Origin: Euptelea pleiosperma
Taxonomy: Eukaryota > Streptophyta > Magnoliopsida > Ranunculales > Eupteleaceae
Direction of reading: 5' to 3'
Assembly (NCBI GenBank): GCA_035048495.1
Contig: CM068540.1
Coordinates: forward strand, 6,618,829-6,682,828
Length of the DNA: 64,000 nucleotides
Part shown: one piece after another, positions 32,190-44,323 of the stretch
Layout: the number at the start of each line of letters is the position of its first letter
How positions within the stretch are numbered: the stretch's first letter is position 1
The notes under the pieces: generated by a model
The model's input: only the letters and a program-made list of their open reading frames with translations
What the model was told of the DNA's origin: nothing
Database searches by the model: none
Made by a program: the position numbers and the translations under genes

Positions 32190-32630
32190 CAAGGTTTAAA
32201 GGAGGCCGTTTTAACGGTTAAACGGACCAGGGGCGTTACCGTTTAAACCGTTAAAACGGATTGAAACGGTCAGGGGCAAAAATGAAAAAAAAATGGGAAA
32301 AAACAGAATTAAACGAATTTTAACAGTTTTAACTATTTTAATGGAAAAAAAATGGAAAAAGTGGCGCTGAAATTCAAAATTTGAAAATTAGAAAAAAAAA
32401 AAAACAGAATTTAACGGATTTAAATGGATTTTAACGGAAATTAAACGGATTTTAACGGCCGTTTTTTTCACAAATTTTTTTTAAAATTAAACAGCTGTTT
32501 AAACGATTTTAAAGGCCGTTAAAACAAAAAAAGGCCGTTTTTTTCAACACCGATAAAACGTGTTTAAACAGTTTTAATGGAAACGGGCTTGAGGCATTAC
32601 CGTTTAAACGGCCGTTTTTAAAACCATGGT
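32190..32630. mobile_element. AACGG-rich foldback element
   Basis: Begins AAGGTTTAAAGGAGGCCGTT and ends with inverted AACGGCCGTTTTTAAAACC. The interior is made of repeated TTAACGG/CCGTTTAA words in both directions. Related pieces are at 41494-41760 and within both Helitron-like arrays (17600-17740 and 37525-37640). Confidence 0.6.
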
Positions 32631-32682
32631 TCAAAGGGTTATAACACGACTATCCCTTCTGAGAACTGGAATAAACTCTCGG

Positions 32683-32778
32683 CCGTGGATTTCACAAAAT
32701 TCAATGGCGGTTGAATTTTGGTAAAGAAAATGCTAGCTCGACAATGTCAATCACCGTTTGATTTTGTAAAATCCACGG
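32683..32778. repeat. Small palindromic repeat (family P), copy 3
   Basis: CCGTGGATTT...AATTCAATGGCGG against its inverted partner ending AAATCCACGG. Confidence 0.55.
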
Positions 32779-33029
32779 CAGAGAGCACGATGGGATTCGC
32801 TTTTTTATTATATTGCTGCGGGTACACGGTAGGCTAGGAATTTTCATTTGATTTGTGGCCAATTTAAAAGGTGTGCTAACCATTGGCCCATTTAGATTCG
32901 CCATCATCAATAAACATTTTTTTTTGTAACTGTTAGCTTTATTTACTTTAGAATGTGGTCCATATTTTTCTTTGGGTCGGTTCCGATGACTAACAAAAGT
33001 TAACCAAAAAGGTTAGCGTTTTTTCTGGG

Positions 33030-33123
33030 CCATGGATCCAGAGTATCGAATGGTGGTTTTGCTTTTGCAAAAGTGACGCCAGCTCAGCACTATTAACCAT
33101 CGTTGGATTCTCGGGATCTACGG
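33030..33123. repeat. Small palindromic repeat (family P), copy 4
   Basis: Same layout as copy 1, including 'tgcaaaagtgacgccagctc' in the loop; more diverged arms. Confidence 0.55.
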
Positions 33124-34009
33124 CCAAGAAAAAACGTAAACTTTTTTTGTCTATTAAGGGGTGAACTAAAAATCCATTCGGTCAGTGGGCCCAGATGGCA
33201 GCGGTGACGACCAAAAATGCCGCTTCCGCAATTGAAAAGATCTCAGGTATACCTTGTTACATCAGGACCCTTTTAGAAAACAAAAGTGGTTCGGATTCCT
33301 CGAAATAGTGTGAGCTTTGGTTTGTAGTGAACTCGAGGGCAAAGTCGACATTTTGATTTAAAGTCCTATTGCTGTAGACTTCAAGAGACGTCATCCCTAG
33401 GTACACGCCGTTAGATTGTCGGGATACAGACCACATAATTCCTAGTGCCCATCCAACAGTCTAGATCCTAGGAGAGGACGTTCTTCTTTGGTTCCTAGCA
33501 TTATTTTCAAACTTTATGAGGCAAGACTTGTTTAGCTTTGGATATGCCCAGTTTTTCAAATGGTACCCATAAAAAATAGACTTTTGTTATTAATTCACGG
33601 CAGAGAAAGACCATGTTCTAAAAAACAGCCGTCATAACGGAAAGGAAACTCCTCCGTTATGTTACATACCCTTATGAGGTAGGAAGGACGTCACAGCTGA
33701 CAACATCATTTTGGAGGGGGACCTTCGAAGTTTGAAGGACCCCGGGACCCGCGAATTTTTTCTCCCAAAGGAACATGGAACTGATGGAAGTACTTTTCTT
33801 CTTTCTTTCTTTTTGGAAAGAATACCAAAAAGCAAGGAGATTGACCGGGCAAGGACATTTACTGGGCCATAATGGGTCCTGCCACCCTGTTTGAAATTTC
33901 TTTGTCCTCGGAAGTTCAAGGTCGGTGTCCCTCTTGAATTTAGAATTGGCCAATGGCCAGTCCATACATTTAAATTGCGCTGGGACCATTATGGGCTATT
34001 TATAAGGGT
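33124..34009. other. Intergenic, nothing coding recognised
   Basis: A short GTTATAACGG-type fragment near 33615-33660 belongs with the AACGG-rich elements. Otherwise no gene is seen. Confidence 0.4.
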
Positions 34010-34265
34010 CAGGATCAGCGGACACATATTTTCACGCACAATTTACATGGAAGATAAATCAATGGCTGATTTTTGGTGATGGTGAGGATGATCTCCTCAA
34101 CGTATAGACCACCCCAATAAAAAATCAGCTCATTTTGACATTTCTAACACCATCAAATGTGGGTTTTAAGTTAACGGTAAAAAATAGACCGTCCATAATT
34201 CTTCAACTTGTAAACCATGCTATGAATATCATAATGATTTGAATTTTTGTGAGCGTGATCTACCT
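34010..34265. mobile_element. Foldback MITE family F1, truncated copy
   Basis: Keeps the left arm and centre ('gataaatcaatggctgattt', 'ccgtccataattcttcaact'); the right arm is lost at 34265. Confidence 0.65.
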
Positions 34266-35160
34266 TAAGGCCGGCTCTACCTTAAGGCCATTTGGTGAGA
34301 GAAGGCCCCCAGCCCAGGTCCCATTAACCACATGAATTTTTAGCCCACCCTTTATTGGAAACCGAAACCTGATTGATTATCTCTAGCCATAGATTTTAGT
34401 ACCTTTAAGGATATGAGTCTAGCCATTGGATTCAAGCATGTTTTTGGGTAGTAAATCCAATGGCTAGAAATCATCTATCGAGCTGAATTTTAGTGTGTTT
34501 ATCCACTAATATGGGTTGAACATCCATGCAGCCATTGGGCCAAAAAAATGATCTATGTGAGGCCACGAGAGTCCTCTGCATCTAATTTTTTTCCATAGAT
34601 TTTGATTACCAAAATAGTTTTTATATAAAAATTTCCAATAAAATAGAGTTTAATTTTTAAATAATACAATATATATTAATATATTAAATATAAAAAAGGC
34701 CTTATATAGAGTTTTCGTCTTAGGCCTCAACTTGTATCGAGACGGCCCTGGGTATAATGTACCTTGAGAATAACCTAGAGATACATACGTATACACATCG
34801 AAATACATGCCAAATTGGAACTTAGGATATGTGTCAAGCTATGGTATATATCTAGAACTACCCTGATAATAATCTCCTTTTTAAACAAAGAAATGTAAAT
34901 AAAAAAAGAAAAAAAAAAAAAAAAAAACAATGGGCGGAGTGCACCATGTTGAGAAAGTATCTCTTTTAGGCTAGGTTGGGCTGGTCAAATAGGTTTTTAA
35001 TTGTAGCTAGAAATGAGGCCAGGGTGGGGCCATAGCAATTCGACATACGGCAAAAATATGGTACAAAAAATGTTTTGAGTGTAGTTCGGGGTTGTCATCG
35101 GAAAATTAGGTTAAAAATTCGGGAAATAATAAAATAGCCAGATGCCACAAAAGAAGCTTA
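34266..35160. other. Relic repeat region
   Basis: 34266-34750 begins AAGGCCGGCTC and ends GAGACGGCCCT, imperfectly inverted, which suggests an old MITE, perhaps hAT-like. The rest includes an A run at 34905-34927 and no gene. Confidence 0.35.
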
Positions 35161-35480
35161 TGTGGCACAGGAGTTATCCCAAACCCTAATAAAAGATGAA
35201 ATGACGTGGAGGGATAAATCTCGAGAAACTTGGCTAAAAGAAGGGGATAAGAATACTGCTTTTTCTAACATCTCTACACCCTTATCCGCCGTAAGAAGAA
35301 CAAAATTGACAAAATCAAGAATGGCTTGAAAGAAGGGAGAAATTGGATCTGCTTTTGTTCAGTTTTACAACGAGCTCTTTTAGACCTCCTCTCCCCCAAA
35401 TTGGATCTGCTTGTGTCTCTCCAACCGATCAACCACACCATAATAGCCCTGGTCTCTAAAACCCAACTCAAAGTTGGTTT
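35161..35480 (+). pseudogene. LINE (non-LTR) pol relic
   Basis: Reads KSRETWLKEGDKNTAF near 35216-35265, the segment before the reverse transcriptase in plant L1-type LINEs, then in another frame LQPINHTIIALVSKTQ near 35420-35465, matching the RT start. Frameshifted and far too short to be active. Confidence 0.75.
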
Positions 35481-36560
35481 CCCCCTTGCATTCAGAAATG
35501 GCCAATGGCCACATTTAAACTGGGGTGGGACTAGGGTTGTAATTTTGGCCCGCGACCCAACCTAGCCCAAATCAGCCTGGCCCGTCCCAGCCTGAATCGA
35601 TCTGGCCTAGCCCGGCTCGAAAATAGCAAAGATGTAACAAGGTTTGCCTGGGACTTTTTCAAATGCAGAAGCACCGTACCATTTTTGCTAGGCTGATCCT
35701 CCGACCCCAGCCCGATCGGGGGCCAAATTGCTAGGCTGAGGTGGGACTCACATGATTTGAAAAGAAAATCTACAAAAAAAAAAAAAAAAATTAAAAAAGG
35801 TGCGTAACTGGCTACATATAAGTACAAATTTCCTCCACTGGAATGGGATTCAATAGTTAATAATGATAAGGAAAATGATAGTATCATCATTGTCAAATGA
35901 TTTTTAGCCGTTAGATTTAGTATCCAAAAAATGGTTGAATCCAACGGCTAGAATCACGCCTTTAAAAGTACTAAAATCTAATCCCTAGAGATTACCGATC
36001 AGGGTGATTTTTTGTGTGTATCCATCAAGGGGTGAGCTAAACATCCATGCAGGCAATGGGCCCAGAGGACAGCTGTAAATAACAAAAATTGCTATACCTG
36101 ACACCAAAGGCGTTAGGTGACTACAAAGAGAAGAAGCCCCATGTCCATGTCCATGTCCATGTCCATGGGGCTAACATGTCTTTTAATAAGTAGGCCAGGA
36201 CTGGGCTTGAGCGGATCTTGGATCAGTCCCAATCCAACCCATTAACGCGCCTTGGATTTCCTTTTTCACTATTTTCTTCTTTTATCCGTGCACAAATCTC
36301 ACCACTCAAGTAAAACTCCAACTAAGTTGGGCGATAATCGGATTTAGGATTTTTTTTTTTTTTTTTTTTTGGTGGTCATCGGATTTAGGATTTAGATCTT
36401 GGTTGCCTTTTTGAACTGGCAAAAAATAAAAAAGGGAAATTTTAGTTGCACCCCTTGAATTGTGAGGGCACCCAAACTAAACATTCATCCGACAATTTTA
36501 TTTTTATTTTTGTAATCCATTCGATAATTATGTTGACAAATAATAGATATTATGTGATTT
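35481..36560. other. Intergenic with old MITE fragments
   Basis: 35527-35740 is rich in GGCCC/GCCCAG words. 35890-36070 holds an inverted 'ccgttagattta...ctaatccctag' fragment. A T run lies at 36351-36370. No gene. Confidence 0.4.
36139..36168. repeat. (CCATGT)n simple repeat
   Basis: Five tandem CCATGT/CCATGG hexamers. Confidence 0.9.
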
Positions 36561-36565
36561 TTTAG

Positions 36566-36880
36566 AGTAGAACTTTGATGACAGCATGCGATATGAGATA
36601 TGTCGCACACTCTTAGAGGACTCTGACCGTATGGATGTTTTTCCAATCAATAGGTGGACCTACAAACCAAAATCAGCCTGATTATTAGTGATTTTAAACC
36701 TTTGATCTTCGTACCTCAAATAATGGTCAATAATGCTCAAATTCACACTGTTAAAACTAACCCATGAAAATAACTCAAATCCAATGCTTAGAAATCACTA
36801 ATCATGCTGATTTTTTATTTTAGATGAACCTAAGGATTGGCCAATCATCCATATGGTCAGAGTCTTCTAAGAGTGGGGTG
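36566..36880. mobile_element. M1-family MITE, right end eroded
   Basis: Begins GAGTAGAACTTTGATGACAG and carries 'gaccgtatggatgt' and 'ggccaatcatccatatggtc'. The right terminus is missing. Confidence 0.7.
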
Positions 36881-37213
36881 GGTCCCTGAAACGTTTGCAT
36901 GAAGTTGCATGCAGTGATCTCGAGTCTAACTTGTGGAAGATATTTTCGTAAATTAAGCAAATTACAATTCGTGGGGTGCTTTCAACAGGTCGGTGTGCCC
37001 TCACAATTCGTGGGGTGCGACTAAAAGTATTCTTCATGGCTTTCTGAATTACTTGATCTCCATCAGTACTGATGACTGAAATAAGTTTCCAACCATCCAT
37101 CGCATGGAGAAATGCATCTAACGCCTATCTGTATGATTGATTAGTCTCACTCCTTGTAAGGATGACACGCCTGAAAACCACTGTTTGGTGGTAGTGGCTG
37201 ACTCTAACGAATA
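36881..37213. other. Intergenic, nothing recognised
   Basis: No gene. Two copies of 'caattcgtggggtgc' lie near 36966 and 37006. Confidence 0.4.
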
Positions 37214-38306
37214 GGATGCACACCATACTGAAGCCTATAAGAGGGGGTATAAGTGGGGAGACAACCACTGTGTTTTGTTATATACTAGTGGGTGCCCCGT
37301 GCCATCGGCACTCGTCGACAAAGAATTTGCCAAAATCAGGTGAGTGGCAGAGATCCACCGTCCATTTGGGGGAAGATTAGATCTCGGCCCTTCTTTGTTG
37401 ATGCTTATAAGAGGAGGTATAAGTAGGGAGACAACCAATGTGTTTTGTTATATAGAAAAGTAAATGGCCCATGCCAACGGTACTCTCAGACAAAAGCGTT
37501 TGCAAAAATTGGGTGCCTTCAGCACTCAAATGGTATAACAGACTGGGGTGTTACCGTTTTTTTCATTATAAAGGATGTTATAACGGATTGTAACGCATAG
37601 AGGGAGAAATGGGAAAATAACATAAATAACAAAAAATAATGGTATTGAAATTTAAATTTTGAATAAATTGAGGTCAAGATTGAGTGGCTGAAATCTAACC
37701 GTCCACATTAGATCGATGGATTTGATCTCAACCAATCTTTCTCTAACCTTCCACATTAGATGGATGGATAAGATAAGAGAATACAATTGAGTTGTCTTGT
37801 TATATGTGTGGGTGACCCCTGCCCGCGGCACTTTTCGACGAAGTGTTTGTCAAAATCATGTGAAAGTTAATCTCAGCCATTGATATGAAGCATAGTAAAT
37901 CTCAGCCACTCATTATTGAAGCCATATAAGATAAGAGGGGGTATAAGAAAATCACAGTCATCACTTGTTATATTTATTGTGGGTGGCCCTTGCCTTCAGC
38001 ACTCCATCAAAGCATTTGCCAAAATCAAGTGTGAGTGGCTGAGATCCACCGTCATTTGGGGGAAAAGATCTTGGCCGTCTTTTGTCAAAATAGATAAGAG
38101 GGGGTATAAGTGAGGAGACAACTTCCCTGTTTTGTTATATAGACTAGTGGGTGGCCCGTGCCCACGGCACTCTCTGACAAAGCATTTGCCAAAGTTGGTT
38201 GTGAGTGACTGAGATCTACCATCCATTTGGAGTATAAGATCTCAGCCACTCTTTGTTAAAACCGGTTCAGATAAGACAACTTCCCTATTTTGTTATATAG
38301 ATATAG
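37214..38306 (-). mobile_element. Tandem array of Helitron-like units (array B)
   Basis: On the minus strand, units start with TATATAACAAAACAGGG or variants near 38306, 38140, 37970, 37820, 37455 and 37280. They carry the same body as array A and end with hairpins such as GTGCCGTGGGCAC (38158-38170) followed by GGGCCACCCA and CTAG (38144-38147; 37285-37288). The last unit is cut off near 37214. Unit order, including the long unit with the AACGG-type segment, matches array A, so both descend from one array. Confidence 0.62.
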
Positions 38307-39055
38307 ATAGAATCAAACAATAATATATCATCAATGCAACCTGTCAACCAAATCTAATTCTTACTAGAGAGTCTACCTTCGACTTATCAGCCATGTATGT
38401 AAGAAGGATGCTTTCATCTCCATCCCTAAATGCTATTTCTTGTTCTATCCATGTAATTATAAAGGTCCTTCTGAATAAAGCCAACTTTCTGAAAACCACA
38501 TGACCTATGGATGGCGAAGTCTATCACTTGACATTTCCTAACACCCAAACCATGTAGGGGGTTGACTGCTAGAGCTCCATAGCTGCTACTCATATATCTA
38601 TGCAAATGGAGAAACATCGAGTCAAGACAGGGTGCAAGATCATGGTTGTGTTATGTTAGGATCTTTACTAGGCCTCAAGCCACCATTCCTCCTGAAAAGA
38701 TATCTTGTCAGTAGAAGGCAAACTTTAGCCTTTATGCTACGATCGACATCACACCCTGCAGGGCTCCACGATTCGATCCCGTGACCTTCAACAGTGATCG
38801 ACCTCGCACCCGCGGGCCCATTCTGCGATTCGATCCTATGAGCCTTTAACTCTAACGGCGATCGACTTCGCACCTACGGACCCGTACTGCACCCTTAGGG
38901 AGGGGCATTATTGACCCCCAACATGTTCCCCAACAAACTCCTTCACAACCCACATCTCCGACAAATTGTCATAATAAATATAGAGGAAAGAGGAGCAGGC
39001 GCTAGTGGAGCATGGTTGTTGTTTTTGGTGCGGGCCGGTTCAATTGCTTTGGATT
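38307..39055. other. Intergenic with a short tandem repeat
   Basis: 38739-38888 has about 2.5 copies of a ~60-bp unit (gatcgac.tcgcaccc...gattcgatcc). The GATTCGATCC word resembles a tRNA T-loop, but no tRNA folds around it. No gene. Confidence 0.5.
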
Positions 39056-39059
39056 TCAC

Positions 39060-39373
39060 ATTCCTTGGCATAAACATGCAAACCTTTGGAAAATTGCACT
39101 ACATGTATAAGTTCTATTAGTATTCTTGCGAATGCTAAAGCTTATTCGCTTTGCAGATTCATTATAGAATACCATAGCCTCCTCGGTGGACTTGAACCGT
39201 GTGGATAGTATGATTACGTCACTCAATTGGATCCATTTGATTTCACTAAAATTCTCCCCACTTAAGAATTCACCAACATCCCTTTCATATTCTTCACCCA
39301 ATCTGTTACCCCGATTCAATTGATTCAAATCAACAATCCCTTCCACAAAATGTCTATCTTCTTCCTCTATCAA
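39060..39373 (-). pseudogene. FAR1-like (MULE-derived) N-terminal fragment
   Basis: The minus strand reads TRFKSTEEAMVFYNESAKRI, then FSIRKNTNRT and RFACLCQGM. This is the start of a FAR1 DNA-binding domain (FxSxEEAxxFYNxYAK...FxxRxxxxxR). The MULE and SWIM parts are absent. It may be a transposase relic or a FAR1-related gene piece. Confidence 0.65.
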
Positions 39374-39403
39374 TTATCTATTGCCTTTTGGGAGGAGAAG
39401 ACA

Positions 39404-39475
39404 CTTTTATCCGTACATGTATCCGGTGGCCCCAGTGCACACCCACCAGACCTTGACGTTATTGACCAAGTTGAC
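39404..39475 (-). pseudogene. Copia protease-region relic
   Basis: The minus strand reads NLVNNVKVWWVCTGATGYM, matching the WWVDTGATRH protease active site of plant Copia elements, but the catalytic Asp of DTGA is Cys here. About 24 codons only. Confidence 0.55.
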
Positions 39476-39867
39476 TTCTGATACCATGTCAGATAGATTC
39501 CTTGTTTTAGTCAAATATGCCTATTGTGGACCTCTATTATTTCTTTTATTATTGCCCGTCTTCTTATATCAATAGTACTCTACTTTCTATTTTGCCACAC
39601 ACACATCCCTTAGGCTTATGTATGTTCCCCTGAGATTTCTTAACTTGTCTTTATTATTTTTCTTGAAAATTTTCTTTTAGAATATTAGACCTAAATGAAG
39701 TCATGTTGTCTTCTCTTATTTGAAGTCAAACAATCAACTCTTCTAGACATATCATTTCTTTTGTGTTTAAGTTAGTTTCTAAAATCTTCCGCCATAAGAG
39801 TAGTCGTCTTTCTATGATCGATGCCACTTTAAATCTGCCACTTATTCTCATTTTTTGCATGTATCTC

Positions 39868-40110
39868 TTTTTTTTTCTTTGCTAAGTTAAATTTTATTAA
39901 AGTCGACAAATACGAAGATACAAATATAAATGGGGCAAGGACTTCATCATAATTAAAGAGACGATCTCAACTAGGTTTGCACCCCCTCATTCATCACAGG
40001 TTGACAAACCTAAAACACATCCTGTCGGGGTCCTCCACAATTGACAGGAAGTCAAGCTTAGGGTCCCACCTACTCGACATCCGACAACTTAGCCCACAAC
40101 CCCATTTAGA
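39868..40110 (-). mobile_element. LINE 3' end, 5'-truncated
   Basis: On the minus strand: SSRWDPKLDFLSIVEDPDRM, the extreme C-terminus of the LINE RNase H region, then a 3' UTR, a TTTAATAAAATTTAAC segment and an A-rich tail (39868-39885). The LINE at 62108-63197 ends in the same way. Confidence 0.65.
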
Positions 40111-40640
40111 ATTTAGAATTTTTGTACTTGTGAGATAGCAGAGTAGTTGTTTTTCATTTAAATATTCAAAAATTATCTTATGACGAATTTCTTGGTTCCC
40201 ACATCTTATGTCTTTTATTTTTTCCAAGTTTTTCTGATATTGTCTTAGCACTTTTAACAGTTGAATATATATCATGCAGAGTACCACTTTCATTCATTCA
40301 AAATTTCATAAAAGTAGTTTTCAAAAAGTAAGGGAAAAGAGTACCTCTTTAAATTCCTTGAGGTACGTCTTGGGTTCAATCCAGCCCTCTTGTAGGGGAG
40401 CCCAGTCCAGCCCTTTGAAAGCCCTACCCTGGTCCGGCCCTTTGATAGCCCTGTGTCCCCTCTATTGTAACACTAACAGAAGGGTTTCTTTCTTGTTTTT
40501 TTATCTTTTTCATAATTAAATTAATAAAAAAAATAAAGGTAGGAAACGAGAGAAATAGCCCAATCTCTCTTCCCATGTGGCGTCATTTGAGCCTGGTGGT
40601 CAGGTAGTTAGCCGAGTCCTCCTAACCAAGTAGATCTTTA
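40111..40640. other. Intergenic, nothing recognised
   Basis: AT-rich with a short duplicated 'cagccctttga(a/t)agccct' near 40405. No gene. Confidence 0.4.
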
Positions 40641-40649
40641 TTACTGACT

Positions 40650-40995
40650 GGTACCAGTCAGCCAGCGTACCAGTCAGTAAAGTTACTGACCTACCACAAT
40701 ATGACCCACATGGCATATTCTTAGAGATTTCTGATCTTATGGATGTTTGGCCCAACCTTAGAGGGACATACAGGCCAAACGTTATCCTCATTAGTGATTT
40801 CTAAGCGTTGGATTAGAGTCATTTTCACGGGTTGAATTTTAACAGTGGAATTTGATCATTATTTGGGATAGAAAGATCCAAAGGTTAGAAATCACTAATC
40901 CAAAGGTAAGTCCACATAGGGATTGGCCAAACATCCATAGGGTAGCGTCCTCTAAGAATGTGCCAAATTATGGCACATATTGTGGTTGGTTCTAC
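40650..40995. mobile_element. M1-family MITE, ends eroded
   Basis: Contains 'cttatggatgtttggccc', 'gattagtgatttctaagcg', 'gcattattgggata'-like and 'ggccaaacatccatagggt' blocks in M1 order. Confidence 0.65.
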
Positions 40996-41493
40996 TCCCT
41001 CTAACGACCATTTATTCTAACTCAGTTATCTTAACGTTATAACGGGTTCGAACCAGGTCTAAACCGCTACTGGCCAGTCTATGTTTAGTCTAGTAAATGG
41101 TAATTAATTCGTATGGGTATATTTCTTAAACGTGTATAAAAAGTTCTTAATTGACAGACGTACGTACACCTTGTGGCTTGTGTCCAAAAACGGGAAAAAA
41201 TATTTGCTCTTATCACTCTTATCTCTTTCGCCCAATAGGTCACGCTTTTCTTCAACAAATTCCGAACCAGACAGGCCTCACTACTGGTGTGTTGTTGATG
41301 AATTAATATACAACCTTACCCAGAAGAGTCGTGCTACCACACGGATAACCCGGACAAAAATATGTACGGTTGAGGCCATTGACTGTTGGATTTAAGAGAT
41401 CCATGGTCCACGTTAACAATAAAATTATTATTAGTATTTTTATTACTATATTCGGCATAAAATGGAATTGGGCCGGATCACAACTCAGAACCA
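40996..41493. other. Intergenic, nothing recognised
   Basis: No gene or clear repeat. Confidence 0.4.
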
Positions 41494-41760
41494 AGGTTTA
41501 AAAAACGACCGTTATAGAGAAAGTAACGGCTGTTATTTTCCGTTATTTTCATTTTTCCCTTTATTTTTCTGTTATATTCGTTTTTTTTCCGCTATTTTTC
41601 CTTTTTGAAATTCAAATTTTACCATTTTTTCCGTTTTTCCCGTTATTTCCGTTATTTTTCATTTTCCATTTTTGCCCCTGAGCACTTTTTTCGTTATAAC
41701 GGAAAAAATGGTAACGCCCCCAGTCCGTTACACCGTTATAATGGTCCCCTTTAAACCTTG
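41494..41760. mobile_element. AACGG-type foldback element, short form
   Basis: Ends AAGGTTTAAAAAACGACCG and inverted CCCCTTTAAACCTT. The interior is dominated by TTTTCCGTTATTT words and the block GTAACGCCCCCAGTCCGTTA that recurs near 17690 and 37545. Confidence 0.65.
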
Positions 41761-41787
41761 CTCAAAACCTAATAGATTAATACCTTA

Positions 41788-42119
41788 GGACGTGTTTGAT
41801 TGCATAGAAATTTTATTCTAGAAAATACATAAGGGAAATACCTTAAATGGCTGATTGATTGCAACTGAGAACACATATTTCAATCATGTGAGAAAATAAA
41901 GGCATATTTTCAGGTGGAAATGAATTCTCACCTATCTCGACGGAAAATGAATTCCTAGCTAGTTTGGTAGGGAAAATTATCCAAATTTTAATGACTTCAT
42001 AGGGAAAATTATACAGATTTAAATTAAATGGCTATCTAACAATGGACAGTTGTACGTGTTTTCCCAAGAAAAATGCAATTTTCCCATTTGGCAATCAAAC
42101 ACGTCCATCAAACATGCCC
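41788..42119. mobile_element. Tourist-like (PIF/Harbinger) MITE
   Basis: Left end GGACGTGTTTGATTGC, right end with inverted AATCAAACACGTCC plus a repeated end fragment. Flanking TTA at 41785-41787 and 42120-42122 is the 3-bp duplication expected of PIF/Harbinger elements. Confidence 0.7.
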
Positions 42120-42122
42120 TTA

Positions 42123-42379
42123 GGACGTGTTTGATTGCCAATTTTTCCATGGGAAGATCACATTTTCTCGGGAAAATATAATTTTCCCTTGTTTGATAAC
42201 CATGTTAAATTTGAAATATTTTTCCAGAAAATGAGATTTTCCCATCCAAGCTTGGAATTCATTTCCGTGAAAACCCACCCTTATTTTCTCACATAATTGA
42301 AAATTGCATGTTTTCTTGCAAACAGCCTTATCAGGTGTATTTTCCCAAGAAAAAAAATTGTGTGCAATCAAACATGCCC
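42123..42379. mobile_element. Tourist-like MITE adjacent to the previous one
   Basis: Ends GGACGTGTTTGATTGCC and GCAATCAAACATGCCC, with TTA at 42120-42122 and 42380-42382. The shared TTA with the neighbour suggests one element inserted at the border of the other. Confidence 0.75.
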
Positions 42380-42382
42380 TTA

Positions 42383-43107
42383 GTAAATTCTTGAATGGAA
42401 AGATTCTCTTATTTAAGATCTTGCAACTTTCCGTTTAACTTAAGTGAATAATCAACGGGAAGCTATGTTGCACGGATGCGGACAATTGTGTCCGCCACTA
42501 TACAATGTGTCAGACTTAGTAATTAAACCCCAAAAAATAGGATTCGGGGACTCAATTGAATATTTAATTATTAATTTATTTTTATTTTATAACGTCGAGT
42601 CCGTTACGAAATATCAAGATCTTCTTGGTAGATTTTGATCGGCGTTTTTACCAAATCTTGGAAGCAAAACCATATTCTCTCTCTCTCCTATGGAATTCAA
42701 ACCCTAAATTTTCCTATATTAAATATTTATTTTCTTTAAATATTTTAAGTGAGGTAAAAAAAAAAAGAATCCGTGGTGAGTCCATGTCCGACACGGACAT
42801 TTCCCTCATTTAGAAGAGTCCGCGCAACTTAGACGCGAAGAAATTGTCCCTTCAGAGCCTCTTATAATAGACGATCAAACTCATTTTCTCACCATTGTCT
42901 TTTTAACAAGTTTCTCAAACAGGGTAGGGTCAGGTCAACCGCATTGAGTTTGGTCAACTGGGTTGGGTCTGGTCAACTTAGATGAGTTGACTGATCAACT
43001 AGGTCGATTTGTCTGGTTGACTATGTAGATCCTAGTCTACGATGGACTTGCTAACAATTTCAACAAACAATTTCCAAAAGTGCTTTTCACAAATGGAATG
43101 GATGTTG
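42383..43107. other. Intergenic, nothing recognised
   Basis: Contains four near-repeats of 'ggtcaact.ggttgggtc' at 42935-43015. No gene. Confidence 0.45.
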
Positions 43108-43446
43108 CATTTGGGTACTTAAAATAATCTAGAAGCCAACTTATAGCTTATGAAAAGTAGTTTTTCTAAGTTCTAAGGCAATTGAAATCTAGCTTATTGC
43201 TTATAACTTATAACTTATAGCTTATAGCTTATGTGGGAATTGAAGCACCTGTAAAAACGCACATGCTCAAATCGAAACTTAAGTGAAACTCTTTAAGTAC
43301 TTAAAATGCCATTCTATTCCTTCAATACAAATTCTAAATGACCACTAAAACTATTTTAAATGACCAATTCTTCATTTCTTACCCAACCCAATGCTTTAAC
43401 CCATAGTTATAAGCTATAAGCTCAGTTTAAGCTTACCCAAACGCAT
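43108..43446. mobile_element. Probable MITE
   Basis: Left GATGTTGCATTTGGGTA and right TTACCCAAACGCATC are imperfectly inverted, with ATAGCTTATAACTTAT-type repeats inside both arms. Confidence 0.5.
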
Positions 43447-43655
43447 CTAGTTTCATGAAAGTTAGAAACACGCGCGGGGGAAGTTGAAAACGTGCGGTGC
43501 ACATGCAAGCACTACTTTATAAAAATGCTTGAGACAGTACATTTCCGTAAAGATTTGCATTCTAGTGTGTTTCCCTTTGATGTTTCCTTTCACGCGCATA
43601 CACCCTTCATGTTTCCGCTTTCACACATCAAGTAAAATTATTAGGAGCTATTTCC

Positions 43656-43762
43656 CACTACAAGAAAATTGATTTATAGCGGCGGACTATCAATGGCGGC
43701 CATCAAAAAACCGCTGCTATAAAGGGTTTTAGTGGCAGTACGGTTGGATGTCCCTTGAAAAA
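43656..43762. mobile_element. Orphan left end of a CACTA element
   Basis: CACTACAAGAAAATTGATTT followed by subterminal-like AGCGGCGGAC and ATGGCGGCC words. No matching right end was found downstream, so this is a remnant. Confidence 0.6.
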
Positions 43763-43830
43763 TGTGTTATATTTCAATGTTTTTTTTTACAAATATTTTA
43801 TAAATTAAAAACACATTTTTCAAGGAACAT
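43748..43830. repeat. Short inverted repeat (about 80 bp)
   Basis: TGTCCCTTGAAAAATGTGTT and its inverted AACACATTTTTCAAGGAACA flank an AT-rich loop. Confidence 0.6.
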
Positions 43831-44323
43831 TTAATGGTGGATACAATGTTTGCATACTTTTAAGTCCATAAACAGTTGCATACTAGATGTGTCCGCATCC
43901 CACATCCGTTTCTCACACTATTTTTGGCATCCATTTTCCTATTTGGCAACTAAAATTTGAGTTAATCGAATAATCCATTTTTGGCATCCATGCATTTTCC
44001 TATTTGGCAACTAAAATTTGAAAAAAAAAAAATATGAATTTTGGGGTTAATCGAATAATCGCCCACCTATATATATTTCGCTAATTATTCTTGAATTATT
44101 CAAACATATCAAATTTATTAGAATCGTTATTATTTATCAAATTTTTTGTTATCTACCGAATTATTGAACGCATTTTTAATAACAAGCCTGAATTATACTC
44201 GAGCTTTTCCGGTACTGTACCGTATATTTGATCGATGTACCTGAACTTAGCAACTAGGATTGTAAAACAATCTATATATATATTAATTATATTTATTATC
44301 TTTAATTATTTTTTAGGTGGGAA

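Noticed and set aside
38739..38888. tRNA-like GATTCGATCC words
   Set aside because: They recur in a ~60-bp tandem unit with no acceptor stem or anticodon arm around them.
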